DNA from: Candidatus Viadribacter manganicus
Lineage (GTDB): Bacteria; Pseudomonadota; Alphaproteobacteria; Caulobacterales; Aquidulcibacteraceae
DNA: 64,000 nt
NCBI RefSeq assembly: GCF_001679665.1
Contig: NZ_CP013244.1
Location: 1,426,001 to 1,490,000 of the forward strand
Direction: 5' to 3'
The notes under the pieces are model-generated. The model worked only from the letters and a program-made list of their open reading frames with translations. It searched no databases and was not told where the DNA came from. The translations under genes and the position numbers were made by a program. Shown one piece after another: positions 16,721-25,096 of the stretch. The number at the start of each line of letters is the position of its first letter. Within the stretch, counting starts at the first letter, position 1.

Positions 16721-18183
16721 TACGCGTCTGGACCGATGGCGAACGCGCCGGCGTTCTCGACCGCGCTAAGGCTCGGGGCTCCGTCTTCGCCTATGCCCCC
16801 GACGCCGCGGCCGACCGGGCGGTTTCGGTGACAATGCCCGTTCGCCTCGAATCCTGGAACACTGATCGGGGCCTTGCGCCGATCTTCGAGATGAACCTTC
16901 CCGAAGGCGCCTTGCGCGAGCGGCTCCAGCGCATGTTCGCCAAAGCGTCAGATCGTTTCGATGATCTCGATCTGCTTGAGGTCGTTGGAGCAAGCCAGAT
17001 CGGACGCACTCGATATTCCCCCCTTGATCGCGATCTTGAGGAAAAGGTCCCCACTCAATCCATCCAGGAAATTCTCCGTACGCGACACAGCAACGAGCTG
17101 TTTGAGTATTTGCTGCAGCGTTTCGCGCAGCATTCAGGCCTTTCCGGCGTTCAGCCCAAAGTCATGATCCGCTCGGCGGACGCCAACACCTCCGACAAGA
17201 AGGCAAGGCGTTCGCCGACAATCCAAAGCGCCACGCACATTGTGAAGTTCTGGGAGCGCGAAGAATATCCTGAGCTTGCCGCAAATGAATTCTATTGCCT
17301 CACAGCCGCGCGCGCCCTTGGACTTCCCGTTCCCCATTTCGAACTTTCAGATGACGGCGGCGCGCTCGTCGTCGAGAGGTTCGATCTTGCAGACGGCGCG
17401 TATCTCGGATTTGAAGATTTTTGCGTCCTTAGCGCCCTTGGCGCTGCTCAGAAATACGAAGGCTCCTACGAAACGCGGGTGTTCAAAAGACTCCGCGATT
17501 ATTTGGACCCGATCGAATTGCCCAACGCCTTCGAGCAATTGTTCAAACTCTTCGTCCTCAATTGCGCCCTTCGCAACGGCGACGCGCATCTTAAGAATTT
17601 TGGCATCGTCTATGAGAACGTGAACGGCGCTTCGCGCCTCGCGCCGGTATATGACATTGTCAACACAACAGCCTACATCCCGCCCGACCTGATGGCTTTG
17701 AGCCTGGAAGGCTCGAAGCGCTGGCCAGATCGGCCCAAACTCATACGCCTTGGCCAATTACGATGCGGGCTGTCAACGCCCCGCATCGAAGCGATATTGG
17801 AAGCGACCGCGGACGCGCTCGCCGACACGGCTCCCGCGCTCGCGCGCCACTTCAAGAACAGCGAGTTTGAGATCGGCGAACGCATTCGCGCGGCCTGGGA
17901 GAGCGGCATTCGCGATACGCTTGGGCTCTCACGCGGCCTTGCATTAGTCCCCGCACAACCACGCGCACGCACGCGACGCGCCGGCCAGCCCGCTCGTTCC
18001 GACGCCCTGCTCCTAGAGCACCTGCGCGCGCATGGCGGCATGATCTCGGGTACGCAAAAATCGATCGCCGACGCCATTGGCGTCCCGCCCACGACGCTGA
18101 GCAGCGCTATCAGGCGCCTCGTTGACCGTGGGCTATTGTTCAATGGCCGACGCTCACTTCAATTGCTTGAGCGTGAGGTCTAG
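16717..18183 (+). CDS. hipA: HipA-type toxin kinase with extra C-terminal winged-helix domain (module 2)
   Basis: 488-aa HipA-like kinase, about 50-80 aa longer than usual. Kinase elements: SGVQPKVMI (143-151), THIVKF lysine strand (173-178), VERFDL (219-224), catalytic loop NGDAHLKNFG with Asp289, and PVYDIVN with Asp313, all intact. After a basic Ala/Arg linker, residues 426-488 (about 17992-18183) look like a winged helix-turn-helix: LLLEHLRAHGG, IADAIGVPPTTLSSAIRRL, VDRGLLF and a short wing. HipA normally reaches DNA only through HipB, so this domain is unusual. It overlaps hipB2 by ATGA. Confidence 0.88.
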   Translation: MIRVWTDGERAGVLDRAKARGSVFAYAPDAAADRAVSVTMPVRLESWNTDRGLAPIFEMNLPEGALRERLQRMFAKASDRFDDLDLLEVVGASQIGRTRYSPLDRDLEEKVPTQSIQEILRTRHSNELFEYLLQRFAQHSGLSGVQPKVMIRSADANTSDKKARRSPTIQSATHIVKFWEREEYPELAANEFYCLTAARALGLPVPHFELSDDGGALVVERFDLADGAYLGFEDFCVLSALGAAQKYEGSYETRVFKRLRDYLDPIELPNAFEQLFKLFVLNCALRNGDAHLKNFGIVYENVNGASRLAPVYDIVNTTAYIPPDLMALSLEGSKRWPDRPKLIRLGQLRCGLSTPRIEAILEATADALADTAPALARHFKNSEFEIGERIRAAWESGIRDTLGLSRGLALVPAQPRARTRRAGQPARSDALLLEHLRAHGGMISGTQKSIADAIGVPPTTLSSAIRRLVDRGLLFNGRRSLQLLEREV

Positions 18184-18319
18184 CAGGGAAATTGCGAACG
18201 CAAGGCGGTGCGCCGCCAGGCCATGAACTTCGACGACAGCCTCCGACACAACAGGAGGGCCGAAGACCTCTCGGACTTTTTTCGACAGAACGTACGTGTT
18301 GCGCTCACCGTTTGAGACC

Positions 18320-18390
18320 GCCCTCCATTGCGGTCAGTGGCTTAGCTCACGCCTCAATGGCGTGTAGTCGCCGAAGCGCGACATTTGCCG
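18320..18390. repeat. dispersed intergenic repeat, copy near 18.35 kb
   Basis: Degenerate copy of the ~90-bp repeat family, containing GTCAGTGGCTTAGCTCACG and AATGGCGTGTAGTCGCCGAA. It fills most of the gap between hipA2 and the SMI1/KNR4 gene. Confidence 0.6.
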
Positions 18391-18412
18391 CCCAGGCCGC
18401 TAACGTCAGACC

Positions 18413-18958
18413 ATGCTGAGTCAAGAACTCTTAGACCGCGTTCGTTTCCGCGCCGAAGACGCTCGGACGCGAACAGACCTTCTCAACAACGTAGGCGCTG
18501 GATCTACGCTGATCGCAAGAGCGAGCCTGGAGCAGATCAAGACGGCTGAGAATGAACTCGGCTTCCCGCTGCCTCGTGATCTCGTTGACCTGTACTTGAA
18601 GATAGCAAACGGCGGTTTCGGGCCCGGATGCGGCATCATCGGACTCTCTAGCGGCTGGACCGATGACCAAGGCGCCACGCTTGTTTCTTTGTACCTAGAT
18701 TGCCTCGAGCGCCGGAAACAAAGCGATCCAGACTGGCGATGGCCGCAACGCCTGCTGCCGTTCTGCTATTTGGGTTGCGCATCTTACTCATGCATCGACT
18801 GCAACAGTGAGAGCGCCCGCGTTGTTGCTGCAGATTCTGAAGTTGATGGATGGCCTGAGGAGTGCTCCAGCCTGCGAGAGTGGATCACCGCGTGGGCCGC
18901 GGGCGAAGACATGGGGGAGCGATACCGCGTTGTGGTCTCGCCATATTATCCCGACTAA
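18413..18958 (+). CDS. SMI1/KNR4 (SUKH) family protein
   Basis: 181-aa cytosolic protein. The SUKH pattern is visible: ASLEQIKTAENELGFPLPRD, LVDLYLKIANGGFGPGCGII near residues 35-85, and LPFCYLGCASYSCIDC further on. SUKH proteins include many immunity proteins of contact-dependent and polymorphic toxins, but also housekeeping binders. There is no toxin gene next to it; the neighbour is a hip module, so an immunity role is only a possibility. Start is the ATG at 18413. Confidence 0.82.
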   Translation: MLSQELLDRVRFRAEDARTRTDLLNNVGAGSTLIARASLEQIKTAENELGFPLPRDLVDLYLKIANGGFGPGCGIIGLSSGWTDDQGATLVSLYLDCLERRKQSDPDWRWPQRLLPFCYLGCASYSCIDCNSESARVVAADSEVDGWPEECSSLREWITAWAAGEDMGERYRVVVSPYYPD

Positions 18959-19205
18959 GTCGCGGACAAAATCACGACCGGCTAAGGCGCTCAATTCGTG
19001 ACGCTCGCGTCAGTGACGGCCGACCGGCCTAATCTCGCCGGACTCGGAGCGTTCAGCCTGCAGAACGCTGTCATCAGAAGAGTCTCGGCAATGCCCTAGC
19101 ATCGCGACCATGCTCCGAGTGGGCCATCACCCACCTTCCCGATGGACGGGCATCCACCCTCATCGTAGTTTTGGATGTTTGTCGTTCGGACGAGGGGCGT
19201 TTGAT

Positions 19206-19601
19206 TTGCGATACGTGACGTTGGTTGGCGCATTGCTGGGGCTCGCTGCGTGCGGTCCGAGTGGCGGGGAAGACAACGAATCTGCGAACAGCGCAGCCAC
19301 CTCTTTACCGAGCGGCTTTCCGCAGGCCGAACTCTCGGCGCGCGGCGCTGAGTGTGTCGTCTATCTGGGGCTTAGCATTCAGGCCAACGTCACGCCGGCA
19401 GGGCGCGATGCGCCCATTATGCAGCAGGCCGCGGACCAGTGGCAGGCCGCGATGCGGATCGACGGTCACATGAGTGACGTCGAGGTGGAGCAACTTATCG
19501 CGAGCTCCGTCAATCCGCTGAGCTCGACGTCTGCTGCTCAGCGTGATGGCGCCTCAGCGTGGTGCGTCGACAATGCCCCCGAGCCTGATCCAGAGGGATA
19601 A
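19206..19601 (+). CDS. putative lipoprotein, 131 aa
   Basis: A short hydrophobic signal ends in LGLAACGPSG, a good lipobox, followed by a Ser/Asn/Ala-rich linker and a small domain with two further cysteines (GAECVVYLG and SAWCVDN) that could form a disulfide. The best start is TTG at 19206 with GAGGGG eight bases upstream; GTG at 19215 is possible, while the ATG at 19110 would give an unlikely leader. Function unknown. Confidence 0.6.
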   Translation: MRYVTLVGALLGLAACGPSGGEDNESANSAATSLPSGFPQAELSARGAECVVYLGLSIQANVTPAGRDAPIMQQAADQWQAAMRIDGHMSDVEVEQLIASSVNPLSSTSAAQRDGASAWCVDNAPEPDPEG

Positions 19602-19873
19602 GTTTGCACCAATCGCGCCCCGCTCTTAGGCGTGGGCCGGCCCGCATCCGGACGTCTGACTCTGCAGTACGTCTACAAACCAATACGCCCGCACTTCGTG
19701 GATTAGCCTGAGCTCGCTGGGAGAGTGATCTAATGAAAGCGAAGTCGGTATAACGAATGGAGAAGCGAGCGCCGTTAGACGGACCTTCAATGAAACCAGG
19801 ACGCGCCGGTGGACCCTTAGCCCCTTGGCAGGGCCGAGCAGGCTAACCATCTGCGGCGCGTAGGAGTTCCGCG

Positions 19874-20308
19874 ATGATCCTAGGCTTATTGGCGCTCTGC
19901 ATTGTGATTATTCGGGGCTTCCCTGAAACGACGACGGCTCAGTGGCTCAACAAGGTCTTGGTTGAACAGCCCCTTGAATGGCTCTCGAAGTTCAAACGGC
20001 GCGACATCATTTTGCTGTTTGTGACCGCAGTCCTGTTCCTCACGGCCGGCGAATTCATCGCGGCGTTCGGCGCCGCAGAGCTTCTCGCCATGGCTGCGAA
20101 CTTGTCGTTGTATGTCGACGCAGTGTTAGTGACGACAGCTGCGACGATCGCGGCAACCATTGCAACCGCATGGCGCGACATGCGCGCGCGTGTTTCCGCA
20201 TGGTTGCGGCGCGGCGCCGCGCGGCAAATCAGAGCGCGAAAGACACGACGGCCGAAGCCGCTCGATGACGAAGATGCGCCGGGATGGGCGCTATCCCACG
20301 CGTTTTGA
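19874..20308 (+). CDS. small membrane protein, 144 aa, basic C-tail
   Basis: Three hydrophobic segments (residues 1-15, about 45-75, about 78-100) followed by a strongly basic cytoplasmic tail (RRGAARQIRARKTRRPK). I do not recognise the family. The 270 bp before it hold no supported gene. Start is the ATG at 19874, with GGAG about 9 nt upstream. Confidence 0.6.
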   Translation: MILGLLALCIVIIRGFPETTTAQWLNKVLVEQPLEWLSKFKRRDIILLFVTAVLFLTAGEFIAAFGAAELLAMAANLSLYVDAVLVTTAATIAATIATAWRDMRARVSAWLRRGAARQIRARKTRRPKPLDDEDAPGWALSHAF

Positions 20309-20578
20309 GCGTTCGCGTTCACGCTCCACGGAGCAGATCTCTTCTCACACGAACGTCCTAATCGGACCATCGCCCGCCCGCTGGTACATTTCACGACGGG
20401 CTTGGTCGCTCAATTCCAGTCGGTGGTCATGTTGCGTGAGCTAAGGCGCGAGCGCGCCGGTAAGCGTATTTCGGCGATGCGAACCACAATTTGGAGGCCG
20501 CTTGAGGGCGCCAATGTCCGGCAACGTACAGATTTTCTTGTGCCCTCATGTTGCGATCGGGAACAGAGAGATTGTGAG

Positions 20579-20779
20579 ATGCCGAGGGAAGTCCAAGAAT
20601 CGAGAAGGTCCTACATCGTGCGCCGCGCCGAGCGTTTAGCCGAGACCGGTGACTTTGCTACGTGCCACGCCATTGAAGTCGCACTGAGGCGCCAGGGCTT
20701 CATCGAAGCGTTCGAAGTGCTCCAGAGTTCGGGTCAGCGAAAACGACTGATCTGGCTTTGTACGCCATTGAGAGAGTGA
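20579..20779 (+). CDS. small protein of the LA-[DE]-[TS]-G-x-[FY] family, 66 aa
   Basis: RAERLAETGDFATCHAIEVALRRQGF is a clear match (shown here as pieces RLAETGDFATCHAI and ALRRQGF) to LADTGEFAEARHL...QAMGF of 254-517 and to LAETGRYKHW...HAEGF of 40352-40549. Soluble, helical. I take the ATG at 20579 because it gives a family-sized product; longer in-frame starts read through a repeat-like sequence. Function unknown. Confidence 0.6.
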   Translation: MPREVQESRRSYIVRRAERLAETGDFATCHAIEVALRRQGFIEAFEVLQSSGQRKRLIWLCTPLRE

Positions 20780-20998
20780 GGTGACGCCTAACCGCATTCA
20801 AATATCTCAATGCGGCGTTAGCGCTTATCCAATCTGACCATCGCAATAATTCATGAACGGCGGACTCGCTCAAGTCGAGCCATTGGTCATCGTGCGCACA
20901 CTCAGGCAGGTCATCGCCGGCGCCGGTCGCTTCGAAAGCCAAACCTCGCGGCACTGCAGACACTCGTCCACCGCATAGTTTCCTGCGGTGAAACCCAC

Positions 20999-21574
20999 TC
21001 AGGCCGCTTGGCGAATTGCTGGGGTGAGCGCGGCCGGAAGCAACAAGGTGAACTTCGAACCGGCCCCGGGCGCACTTGTCACCTCGACCTCGCCGCCCAT
21101 CGAGCGGGCTAGTTTTCTGGTAATCGAGAGTCCCAACCCTGCCCCACCATACTCGCGCGCTATTGCTTCGTTAGCTTGCTGGAATGGCGAGAATAGGCGA
21201 GCCATCGCCTCGGGTTCGATTCCGATACCCGTATCGACAACATCAAACGCAATAAAGTCCTGATCACCCGCGCTCTCGCGCCGGGTCCTAAGCTCAATAT
21301 TACCGTTCTTTGTGAATTTCGCTGCGTTTCCAGCAAGATTTACCAAGCATTGCATGAGCAGCTTGGGGTCAGCAGAAACGCAAGCGTCGTCAAGGCCCGT
21401 CGATACAACCAATGTGTTGCCATTCGCATGCGCCAAAGGCCTGATAACGTCGTACACCTCAGAAACAGCCCCAGCGACCTTGACCTCCTCCAAACAGAGC
21501 GTGTCGCTTTTCGCATCTATGCGGGCATGTTGCAGAATGTCATTGACGAGCCTTAGCAAGTGCTTGCCCGCACT
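20999..21574 (-). pseudogene. histidine kinase remnant: end of HisKA plus HATPase domain
   Basis: The readable frame begins SAGKHLLRLVNDILQHARID, the second helix of a HisKA dimerisation domain, and continues with a complete HATPase: N-box NLAGNAAKFT, G1 DTGIGI, F-box LFSPFQQ, G2 GGAGLGLSI and a proper C-terminus. The phosphoacceptor His helix and any sensor domain are missing; upstream the frame runs into a stop near 21630 beside CAAAAGCGGACGCCGAAG, a sequence like the end of the dispersed repeat. I interpret it as a 5'-truncated gene. Confidence 0.75.
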
Positions 21575-21919
21575 TCGGCGTCCGCTTTTGGGGCGATGCA
21601 GGCGTCAGATTAAGCAGCAAAGCACCAGAACGACTCGCTGGTCACAACGCGGTTGCATTGCAACTTATCCCGAATCTGAACGCCGTTGGCTCTATGTCGC
21701 GTGCGGGCAAGATTAGTTCCAGCGCGAGCTGTAAGAATGGCAGCGGCAAGAGACGCATCACTGAAGACTGTGCTGCACACGAGGCGCTTGGCCTCAACGC
21801 CCGCGAGATATTCTATCGTATATCGGATTGTATTCCTCGCTCGAACGCTGTCAGGGCTCGCCAGCGCCGTCGGCGCTACCTTCTCCCGAGGAAAGCTGCT
21901 GCGCTATCTTGCCGGAGTC

Positions 21920-22114
21920 TCAGTCTGGAGCGGCTACGAACGAGAATGCAGAAGTGTTCTTTTCATGATCGCCATAGCGCACGACGTAAGACACGCCCAA
22001 TGTCAGCGCGTACTGCTCAGCTTCAGGACTGGTCACAAAGACGCCCGCAAGATGCCAGGGCGAAAGACGCATAACGCCCCACCCCGAGCCCAATTGTTCA
22101 CCCGGAATTGGCAT
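21920..22114 (-). CDS. small hypothetical protein, 64 aa
   Basis: Begins MPIPGEQLGSGWGVMRLSPW and continues with a mixed strand/helix composition and no membrane segment. The ATG at 22114 has GGAG six bases upstream, which favours it over ATGs at 22138, 22126 and 22120. The codon use looks gene-like. Nothing identifies a function; the 340 bp towards the kinase remnant have no supported gene. Confidence 0.5.
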   Translation of the reverse strand: MPIPGEQLGSGWGVMRLSPWHLAGVFVTSPEAEQYALTLGVSYVVRYGDHEKNTSAFSFVAAPD

Positions 22115-22206
22115 TTTCATCTCCATCCGCAAAAGCATGGGCTAATCAACACTTGACGCATGCGAACGCGCCTCGATCGGAAACCAATCGATGTACGCCG
22201 GAGCCA

Positions 22207-22392
22207 CTAGTTCTTCGGCGCGTCGCGGAAAGTCCGGGTAAGCAGGCTGTCGCCCTTCCAGATTTCCACGATGAAGTGGCGGTCTTTGTCGCCTTGCGCG
22301 TGATCGCCCGCGGCCGCATCGGTTTCGAATGGAAGAAACTCCGAGCGCTCGGTGACGCCGCGCTCGTTCAAATATCGGATTGAGTAGTTCAT
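22207..22392 (-). CDS. small MNYSI-family protein, 61 aa
   Basis: Starts MNYSIRYLNERG and ends IVEIWKGDSLLTRTFRDAP. A paralog at 43494-43691 has MNYSI at the start and IVEVWKDYQLGARLFRDPP at the end, with R[ST]-x-F-x-PFE-x-DAAA between, so the two define one small soluble family. The pattern (short strand, helix, strand) recalls DUF6894-like proteins but I cannot confirm that. GGAGCGGAT precedes the ATG at 22392. Confidence 0.7.
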   Translation of the reverse strand: MNYSIRYLNERGVTERSEFLPFETDAAAGDHAQGDKDRHFIVEIWKGDSLLTRTFRDAPKN

Positions 22393-22529
22393 GTGATCCG
22401 CTCCGCGGATTTCAGCATGCGCGAAGCCTTCGCATCGGGCTGGCATGTGCGGCATACGTGTTGCGACCTTGCTGGCCGCGACGTCTCACCGGACGAGTGC
22501 AGTCATGCACTCGTCCAGCGCGATCGTGC

Positions 22530-22670
22530 TTAGCTCTTCTTGGGTTCAGCGACCGGGGCCGCCGCCGGCGCGGGCGCGGCTGATTGCTTGGTGTCGGCTG
22601 AAACCTTGTCGGGCTGTTGCGCGGGCGCGTTCGCAGGCGCCTGCGGCGCCGCCTTGGGCTCGTTGCTCAT
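22530..22670 (-). CDS. possible Ala/Pro-rich small protein, 46 aa
   Basis: MSNEPKAAPQAPANAPAQQP then a low-complexity Ala/Pro/Lys tail ending EPKKS. Similar disordered small proteins occur in alphaproteobacteria, but composition alone gives weak support. AAGAGA stands upstream of the ATG at 22670. Confidence 0.35.
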   Translation of the reverse strand: MSNEPKAAPQAPANAPAQQPDKVSADTKQSAAPAPAAAPVAEPKKS

Positions 22671-22784
22671 ATCAAATCTCTTGGAAAACGTCAGAAGACT
22701 CTGACTCATTGTAGGTGGCGATCCGGTGGCGCCATTACAATGGCGCTTGACCGAATTGCACGGTTTGGCGGCGCATAACATGCG

Positions 22785-22946
22785 TCAACTTGCATGCGCC
22801 TGCGTGCAGCAGCGCGAGAGCATCATCACCGCGAAAGCGTCACCGACGAGGCGCTTGATGAGCGCTGATTCAAAACCTTCGGCGAGCAGCGCGTAAGCGA
22901 CTTGATGCCAGTGTTTGTAGCAGCCGCTGTCGGCTAACGGGCTCAT
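22785..22946 (-). CDS. small protein of the LA-[DE]-[TS]-G-x-[FY] family, N-terminally short
   Basis: 53 aa: MSPLADSGCYKHWHQVAYAL, LAEGFESALIKRL and AVMMLSRCCTQA. It aligns along its whole length with 40352-40549 (LAETGRYKHW, HAEGFVDSLIRRL, AVMMITRCCDQA), but lacks about 12 residues of the other's N-terminus. Its ATG overlaps the fasciclin stop codon (CGATGA), so translation is coupled to that gene. The shared CC pair near the C-terminus suggests metal or disulfide chemistry, which is speculative. Confidence 0.7.
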   Translation of the reverse strand: MSPLADSGCYKHWHQVAYALLAEGFESALIKRLVGDAFAVMMLSRCCTQAHAS

Positions 22947-23392
22947 CGAATTGCGATCGCAGCGCCCAAGCTGTCGCTCGCTTCTCGCGGCCACAATAGA
23001 GCGTCGATGCCGTGAACGACGCCGTTTGCGGCTTCCAGATCGGGCTTGATGACACGCGCCCCATTCGCCTTCAGGCCATTGCGGCCATCAATGAGAACCT
23101 CGCCACCTGTTCGCATGGTCGCTCGAATGCGCTTGCTGGCAAATCGCGCTGCAACAACGCGGCCCGGGGCGAAGTGATAGCCCAATACCTGTTGAAGCTT
23201 GGCGCGATCACGATGCAGGAAGCTATCGAGCGCCACCGACGACATCGCGTTAAAAGCCGCGTCGGTGGGGGCAAACACAGTGAAAGGACCGTCCGCTTCA
23301 AGCGCGTCATAATAGTCGCTGGAGCGCAGCGCCGCGGCGAAAGTGTAAAATCCCGCGCGATCGGCAACACTCACGACAGATAGTCGAGCCAT
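22943..23392 (-). CDS. fasciclin (FAS1) domain protein, copy 1
   Basis: 149-aa single FAS1 domain without signal peptide. Family motifs: DGPFTVFAPTDAAFN (H1 region, residues 34-48), YHFAPGRVVAARF and the end NGVVHGIDALLWP (H2 region). FAS1 domains mediate adhesion when exported; cytosolic stand-alone versions like this one are common in alphaproteobacteria and their job is unclear. It lies in a run of four tightly packed small genes (23811 to 22785) and overlaps the next by 4 bases. A paralog is at 25633-26058. Confidence 0.85.
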   Translation of the reverse strand: MARLSVVSVADRAGFYTFAAALRSSDYYDALEADGPFTVFAPTDAAFNAMSSVALDSFLHRDRAKLQQVLGYHFAPGRVVAARFASKRIRATMRTGGEVLIDGRNGLKANGARVIKPDLEAANGVVHGIDALLWPREASDSLGAAIAIR

Positions 23393-23404
23393 TTCTGAGC
23401 GCCC

Positions 23405-23605
23405 CTATCTCAGCGCTGCATTGTAAGCGTCGCGTGTCCTCACATAGCCTTGGTAAAGGACGCGCAACTGCGAACCAGGTTCGCCAGTTGCGCGGCCGTG
23501 AAAGCGCGCGAGGCCCGCTTCGCGATCGCCGAAAATGCGAGCAATCTCGATCATCCAGGCTTTATCGGCGGCGCTCGCCGCTTGAAATAGCGCGAACTTG
23601 CTCAC
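23405..23605 (-). CDS. small hypothetical protein, 66 aa
   Basis: Begins VSKFALFQAASAADKAWMIE and ends VRTRDAYNAALR; soluble and helical with several aromatic residues. The GTG at 23605 overlaps the stop of 23602-23811 (GTGA), and fasciclin copy 1 follows after 12 bp, so it belongs to that operon. No recognised family. Confidence 0.6.
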   Translation of the reverse strand: MSKFALFQAASAADKAWMIEIARIFGDREAGLARFHGRATGEPGSQLRVLYQGYVRTRDAYNAALR

Positions 23606-23811
23606 GCCGCCCCTTGCAGGCGCTTGATCTCTTCGCGTAGCTGGCGCTCGTCGAAAATGCGGCCGGTGTCGGTGTCGCGAATGCGGATTAGGCGCATGCC
23701 GCGCCGCGACAGCCCAGCCGCCCACTCGAGCGCAGCTTTTATGTCTGTCAGCGTGTTGCTCGCCTCGAAGCGAAGTCCCGCGCCCGGCGATGAATTCACG
23801 ATAAAGGCCAT
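23602..23811 (-). CDS. small hypothetical protein, 69 aa
   Basis: First gene of the fasciclin-1 operon. MAFIVNSSPGAGLRFEASNT, then a helix (IKAALEWAAGLSRRGM), a strand LIRIRDTDTGRIFDE and a basic amphipathic C-terminus. The alternation suggests a compact alpha/beta fold like small DUF6894-type proteins. The ATG at 23811 is the most upstream start that avoids a basic, unlikely leader. Function unknown. Confidence 0.6.
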   Translation of the reverse strand: MAFIVNSSPGAGLRFEASNTLTDIKAALEWAAGLSRRGMRLIRIRDTDTGRIFDERQLREEIKRLQGAA

Positions 23812-24011
23812 CCTTAACGCTCCCGTCGGGCAAGCACCTGAACCGGAAGGCGCGCATGTGCGGGCGACCCTCAGGGGTCGCCAAAAAGCGCTGGTTCTGT
23901 TTGCTGATGAGAGACACCCTAACACAGCCCGCAGACGATTGCGCGATTTATCTCACGCGTTCGGGCAGTTCGCGCCCATGAAGGACGTCTGCTGATTCTT
24001 AAGGAGAAGGC

Positions 24012-24200
24012 ATGACAAGGTTCGTAAAGTTCAATTCTGCCACCGATCCGAAAATCGAAGTGCATATCAATCCTGACGAGGTCGCTGCGGTGCGTGACTC
24101 CCACGGCAAGACCATCATTCTGTTTCGCGGAATCGCAGCCACGGAAACAGTTCAAGGCTCGATCGCAAGCGTCGTCGCCGCGCTTACGCAAGTAACCTGA
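24012..24200 (+). CDS. small hypothetical protein, 62 aa
   Basis: A strong AAGGAGAAGG site lies just before the ATG. MTRFVKFNSATDPKIEVHIN is followed by DEVAAVRDSHGKTIILFRG and a C-terminal helix with SIASVVAAL. The pattern (strand, NPDEVAAV, strand, G, helix) resembles small proteins that read like KFxxxx..VWVNPDxVxAV; a DNA- or RNA-contacting role is possible but unproven. The transglutaminase-like gene starts 17 bp downstream, probably in the same transcript. Confidence 0.7.
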   Translation: MTRFVKFNSATDPKIEVHINPDEVAAVRDSHGKTIILFRGIAATETVQGSIASVVAALTQVT

Positions 24201-24217
24201 AGAATTTGACCTAGCCG

Positions 24218-25090
24218 ATGTCTGTCTTGCAGGTTCGACACGCCACAACCTACCGCTATCGACGCGCCGTCACGATTGGCCCGCATCGACTGATGCTTCG
24301 CCCGAGGGACAGTCACGATCTGCGTTTGATCTCAGCCGAGCTTGTCTGCACGCCCTCAGCAGCGCTTACGTGGTCCCACGACGTGTTCGGCAATTCGTTG
24401 GCTCATGCCACGTTCGCCGAACCTGCAGACACGCTTACGATCGCAAGCACTTTCGCGGTCGAGCAATACGCTCCGGAGTGGCCGATTTTTCCTATCGCGG
24501 TGTCCGCGCACCAATATCCGTTCGCGTACACGCCGGACGAATGCATGGATCTTGGCGCACTCCTGAGCCCGCAATATCCCGATCTGGAAGGGCGTTTGCA
24601 GGCTTGGGCGCAAACATTCGTACACGGCGCTCAGACCGACACGCTGTCGTTGCTGAAAGACCTCAATACGGGAATTTCGGCGGGGATTTCTTATCAAAGC
24701 CGCGAGGACGAGCGCACACAAGAGCCGCTAGAGACGATCGCGCGCGGCTGGGGCACGTGCCGCGACTTCGCGGTGCTGTTCGTTGAGGCCGCGCGCACGC
24801 TCGGATTCGGAGCGCGGATCGTATCTGGCTATGTGTACGATTCCGGACAGGCGCTCACACCCGCGCGAGGCGCTGGATCGACCCACGCTTGGGCGGAAAT
24901 CTATCTTCCCGGCGCCGGCTGGATCGTTTTCGACCCTACCAATCGAACGTTTGGCGGAGCCAACCTCATCCCAATAGCTGTGGCGCGCGCCATTACCCAG
25001 ACCTCACCCATTTCCGGCGCATTCGTCGGCGCGCCTGACGACTTCATCGGACTAAGTGTCGAGGTCTCGGTGATCTCGTCTCAGAGCTGA
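24218..25090 (+). CDS. transglutaminase-like cysteine peptidase-fold protein
   Basis: 290-aa protein of the bacterial transglutaminase-like group: an N-terminal beta domain (LQVRHATTYRYRRAV, typical start) and a catalytic domain with Cys181 in GWGTCRDFAVL, His223 in STHAWAEIYLP and Asp239 in VFDPTN. The triad is intact. There is no signal peptide, so it acts in the cytosol. Members are often encoded with circularly permuted ATP-grasp and alpha-E proteins; these are absent here. Reaction on its natural protein or peptide substrate is unknown. Confidence 0.88.
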   Translation: MSVLQVRHATTYRYRRAVTIGPHRLMLRPRDSHDLRLISAELVCTPSAALTWSHDVFGNSLAHATFAEPADTLTIASTFAVEQYAPEWPIFPIAVSAHQYPFAYTPDECMDLGALLSPQYPDLEGRLQAWAQTFVHGAQTDTLSLLKDLNTGISAGISYQSREDERTQEPLETIARGWGTCRDFAVLFVEAARTLGFGARIVSGYVYDSGQALTPARGAGSTHAWAEIYLPGAGWIVFDPTNRTFGGANLIPIAVARAITQTSPISGAFVGAPDDFIGLSVEVSVISSQS

Positions 25091-25096
25091 CACAAC

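Noticed and set aside
18413..18958. SMI1/KNR4 protein as immunity partner of a polymorphic toxin
   Set aside because: No toxin-like gene (large modular protein with a C-terminal toxin domain) adjoins it; only the hip module is near, which has its own antitoxin.
20700..20963. Minus-strand frame of 87 aa reading HDDQWLDLSESAVHELLRWS
   Set aside because: It looks protein-like, but a similar reading (HDHRLELSDQARREMYQRAG) occurs on the minus strand near 20345-20430, and neither has a good start or ribosome-binding site. The similarity more likely reflects repeat-derived sequence than two genes.
21686..22156. 156-aa plus-strand frame; RYSIVYR reading shared with 39296-39316
   Set aside because: The shared heptapeptide comes from a short AT-rich match around TATATCG in unrelated contexts; the frame is antisense to the small gene at 21920-22114 and has no start signal. 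The match may be a promoter-like sequence but is too short to claim.
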